DNA from: Inia geoffrensis
Taxonomy: Eukaryota; Chordata; Mammalia; Artiodactyla; Iniidae
DNA: 64,000 nucleotides
Assembly (NCBI GenBank): GCA_036417435.1
Contig: CM070910.1
Location: 74,384,784 to 74,448,783 of the forward strand
Reading direction: 5' to 3'
This document shows positions 60,753-64,000 of this stretch, piece by piece (the stretch's first letter is position 1; each line of letters begins with the position of its first letter). The notes under the pieces are model-generated. The model saw nothing but the letters and a program-made list of their open reading frames with translations, was not told the DNA's origin and ran no database searches. The position numbers and the translations under genes are program-made.

Positions 60753-62487
60753 AGACTACGCATGAACTGCATTTCAAAACACAGCAGAGTCTCACATTTA
60801 CAAAAGAAATTTATGCTTGCTTAAGGTCAAAGGAGAGTGGGGAGGCTGCATAAAACCAGAGATTGACATTAGGACAGATACCATTCCATAAGCCAAATAT
60901 ATATTAGACAAGACCTACTCCTCGCTCAACCAAATGGACTCAACACCCCGTATTCCATACCTAGGAATATACCTGACTGTGAAGAAACTTAAAGCCCATA
61001 CATTTATAGGTCTCCATAAGAAAATCACTTGTATACAGCAGCATACACACAGCAGTGTAAATAAGCTAAATCCCCTTATAAAAATAAATTTGAAAAAGAA
61101 AGCACAAGGACTGTGAAATAGAGAGAAATTCTTAAATAAGTCCTTGAGGGCTTGCGAGAAATCTTGGATTTACCACCTCTACATCACCAGCTGTGGGAGA
61201 GATAAGGCTGGACACTTGGGACTGATACTATTGGTGAGGGAATGCAGACCCTCTGAGGTAATGGTGCATGATTCCCATTGCACGGGTCCCAAATTTCCAC
61301 GTTTAAGGGATTTATCCTTCAGCTAAAATATGCATGGAAAACCTAGAATATGGTCCACGAAGTGATCAGGCAAAATTTCTAAAATTCATCGCCATTTTCC
61401 CCCCCGGTACTCGAGTTCGCCTTTCCAGATGCGATATTAACATTCTCCCCACTTGGAGAGTCAGTGCCTTTGACCTCTTGTTTGGCACAGTTTGCAATTC
61501 CTGTGGAAGATGAGCAGGAATAAGGAGAACCAATGAGCGGCTAACTCGATGTGTTTGGACGGGCACACTGAACGATGATTTCCCTACAGGTAGAAGAATT
61601 CACCAAAGGCTCAGCGTGCCATGCCGGAACGAGATTAGGGCCTGAAGCAATTATTCGGGTTTGCGGTCAGCTCACAAGAAAGCGAGTTGAGAAAAGGAGA
61701 TTTTTGGCACTGTAACTCACAATCCTGCGGAGTTCCAAATGACCCCTATCATCCAAAAATTTATTGAAGGAAGACTGTGGAGAGGACTTGAACACGACAC
61801 AGAATTGCATAAAACAGATATCAGGTGGTAGATAAGAATTGCTCTGAAATCGTAGGAATAGAGGCAGCAGTTCGACAGTGATGCACTTGGCCAAAAAGGG
61901 CGTATGCGTTTTTTCCTGAATATATTCAGGAAAAAACGCATACGCCCTTTTTGGCCAACCAAGCAAGCCTGCAATGGAAATCCGCACTACAAGGAAGTCT
62001 CACTTCCCACCGATCAAAAGGGCCCTCCGAAAAAAATGTAAAATCCAGAGAGGCAGGACAGGCCATGGAGAACCGGCAGCCTTGTTATGCTGATGGGCGG
62101 GATGTAAATTGCCAACAGCCACTCTGGAGAAGTGGATGGTGTTTCCTGGAACAAAGAAAAAACCAAGCTAGAGAGCCTAGGGCACTTCCACTTATGGTGC
62201 TATAGATTCGGAAAATTTAAATGAAAAAGACAGAGCCACACCAAAGTTGGGGGTTGCTCTGTGTACGGGAACCTAGACTATGGTACAACTACAATAGCCC
62301 AGAAAGAGAAAACTGGATATAGAAGTTGTGGTACATCCCTACAATGGAATAGCACTCAACAATGAAATCAATGGCCACAGACCAGTAGCAGCATAATGAG
62401 TGGATTTAGTTACGATGATTCTAAGTGAAATAAGTCACACAGAAAAAGAAACATCATAAGATATCACTAATACCGGGAATGGAAACA
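60753..62487 (+). repeat. Satellite monomer 36 (1,735 bp), near twin of 35
   Basis: It differs from monomer 35 at about eight bases by eye, mostly in the first ~100 bases. The pair is therefore the clearest very recent single-monomer duplication in the window. The palindrome at 61887-61958 is perfect. Confidence 0.96.
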
Positions 62488-64000
62488 AGACTACGCATGA
62501 ACTGCATTTCAAAACACAGCAGAGTCTCACATTTACAAAAGAAATTTATGCTTGCTTAAGGTCAAAGGAGAGTGGGGAGGCTGCATAAAACCAGAGATTG
62601 ACATTAGGACAGATACCATTCCATAAGCCAAATATATATTAGACAAGACCTACTCCTCGCTCAACCAAATCGACTCAACACCCCATATTCCATACCTAGG
62701 AATATACCTGACTGTGAAGAAACTTAAAACCCATACATTTATAGGTCTCCATAAGAAAATCCCTTGTGTACAGCAGCATACACACAGCAGTGTAAATAAG
62801 CTAAATCCCCTTATAAAAATAAATTTGAAAAAGAAAGCACAAGAACTGTGAAATAGAGAGAAATTCTTAAATAAGTCCTTGAGGGCTTGCGAGAAATCTT
62901 GGATTTACCACCTCTACATCACCAGCTGTGGGAGACATAAGGCTGGACACTTGGGACTGATACTATTGGTGAGGGAATGCAGACCCTCTGAGGTAATGGT
63001 GCATGATTCCCATTCCACGGGTCCCAAATCTCCACGTTTAAGGGAGTTATCCTTCAGCTAAAATATGCATGGAAAACCCAGAATATGGTCCACGAAGTGA
63101 TCAGGCAAAATTTCTAAGATTCATCGCCATTTCCCCCCCCCCTGTTACTCGAGTTCGCTTTTCCAGATGCGATATTAACATTCTCCCCAATTCGAGAGTC
63201 AGTGCCTTTGACCTCTTGCTTGGCACAGTTTGCAATTTCTGTGGAAGATGAGCAGGAATAAGGAGAACCAATGAGCGGCTAACTCGATGTGTTTGGACGG
63301 GCACATTGAACGATGATTTCCCTACAGGAAGAAGAATTCACCAAAGGCTCAGCGTGCCATGCCGGCACGAGATTAGGGCCTGAAGCAATTATTCGGGTTT
63401 GCGGTCAGCTCACAAGAAAGCGAGTTGAGAAAAGGAGATTTTTGGCACTGTAACTCACAATCCTGCGGAGTTCCAAATGACCCCTATCATCCAAAAATTT
63501 ATTGAAGGAAGACTGTGAAGAGGACTTGAACACGACACAGAATTGCAGAAAACAGATATCAGGTGGTAGATAAGAATTGCTCTGAAATCGTAGGAAAAGA
63601 GACAGCAGTTCGACAGTGATGCACTTGGCCAAAAAGGGCGTATGCGTTTTTTCCTGAATATATTCAGGAAAAAACGCATACGCCCTTTTTGGCCAACCAA
63701 GCAAGCCTGCAATGGAAATCCGCACTACAAGGAAGTCTCACTTCCCACAGATCAAAAGGGCCCTCCGAAAAAAATGTAAAATCCAGAGAGGCAGGACAGG
63801 CCATGGAGAACCGGCAGCCTTGTTATGCTGATGGGCAGGATGTAAATTGCCAACAGCCACTCTGGAGAAGTGGATGGTGTTTCCTGGAACAAAGAAAAAA
63901 CCAAGCTAGAGAGCCTAGGGCACTTCCACTTATGGTGCTATAGATTCGGAAAATTTAAATGAAAAAGACAGAGCCACACCAAAGTTTGGGGCTGCTCTGT
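62488..64000 (+). repeat. Satellite monomer 37 (partial, 1,513 bp)
   Basis: The window edge cuts this copy in the ORF2 relic. Its first ~180 bases continue the monomer 36 type. From about 62669 (ccaaatcgactcaacacccc, then catattcc) it is zone A type. It holds the longest poly-C run I see (10 C, 63133-63142). The palindrome at 63625-63696 is perfect. Confidence 0.95.

Larger units (their letters stand above)
1..64000 (+). repeat. Tandem satellite array, ~1,736-bp monomer, probable common cetacean satellite
   Basis: The same roughly 1,736-base sequence recurs 37 times in direct orientation and fills the window. Successive copies of the landmark cgactacgcatgaactgc lie 1,732-1,745 bp apart. All length differences are small indels: a GAGA tetranucleotide, a 10-bp tandem duplication, and homopolymer changes. 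There is no spacer, inverted copy or inserted transposon. The embedded L1 3' end shows a mammalian origin. The period matches what I recall for the common cetacean satellite of non-delphinid whales; this assignment is inference. Tandem satellites of this kind usually form heterochromatin, but the sequence does not show the chromosomal location. Confidence 0.97.
46874..64000 (+). repeat. Zone C: homogeneous monomers 28-37
   Basis: Homogeneity returns. Diagnostic bases include cccacttggagag near base 700, gaaaactgg near base 1,560 and, in most monomers, acaggtagaag near base 840. Two classes differ near base 415: ggatttaccacc (28, 30, 34-37) and ggattgaccacc (29, 31-33). Monomers 28-29 and 30-31 form a dimeric block with a 3,470-bp period. 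Nine of ten palindromes, counting monomer 37, are perfect or carry one mismatch in only one arm. Confidence 0.8.

Noticed and set aside
1..64000. CRISPR array or bacterial/phage tandem repeat
   Set aside because: The period is about 1.7 kb with no unique spacers, and the embedded L1 3' end is mammalian.
1..64000. Primate alpha satellite or bovine/ovine satellite I
   Set aside because: There is no 171-bp substructure and the period does not fit the ~0.8 or ~1.4 kb units I know for sheep and cattle. The ~1.74-kb period and L1 style fit a cetacean satellite better.

Overview
The whole 64-kb window is one uninterrupted, head-to-tail tandem array of a satellite monomer about 1,736 bp long. I count 36 complete monomers and a partial 37th, all on the + strand. 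Lengths run from 1,732 to 1,745 bp. There is no inversion, no non-satellite spacer and no inserted element large enough to change the period. The array enters and leaves the window inside satellite, so neither edge is seen. I find no functional gene: recurrent ORFs of 60-106 codons repeat at the satellite period and come from the repeated DNA.

Each monomer has three parts. The phase is arbitrary and starts at the base aligned with window position 1. (1) Roughly half the monomer, from just after the palindrome to about base 350 of the next monomer, is a decayed 3' end of a LINE-1 retrotransposon. It contains the C-terminal part of ORF2 (cysteine-rich region and terminal motifs, frameshifted), then a 3' UTR of the cetartiodactyl L1 kind, an AATAAA and an A-rich tail. 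(2) About bases 350-1135 is unique satellite sequence with no homology I recognise. (3) Next comes a 72-bp inverted repeat with 36-bp arms and no spacer, at bases 1136-1207, abutting the 5' truncation point of the L1 piece. It is perfect in 17 of 37 monomers.

Organism: the L1 type points to a mammal, probably a cetartiodactyl. A tandem unit of about 1.74 kb fits what I recall of the common cetacean satellite (about 1.75 kb in most whales, about 1.58 kb in delphinids). I infer a non-delphinid whale. This is inference, not a database match.

Layout: zone A (monomers 1-15, 1-26029) is homogeneous and shows two-monomer higher-order repeats of about 3.47 kb. Zone B (monomers 16-27, 26030-46873) is an island of diverged monomers. 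It includes four copies (20, 23, 25, 27) that carry a clearly different unique segment, and several copies that keep L1-like ancestral bases. Zone C (monomers 28-37, 46874-64000) is homogeneous again. It has another dimeric pattern, one very recent single-monomer duplication (35/36), and patches identical in type to zone A (in 34 and 37). Monomers 14, 16, 25, 34 and 37 are visible mosaics, as expected from gene conversion or unequal crossing-over.
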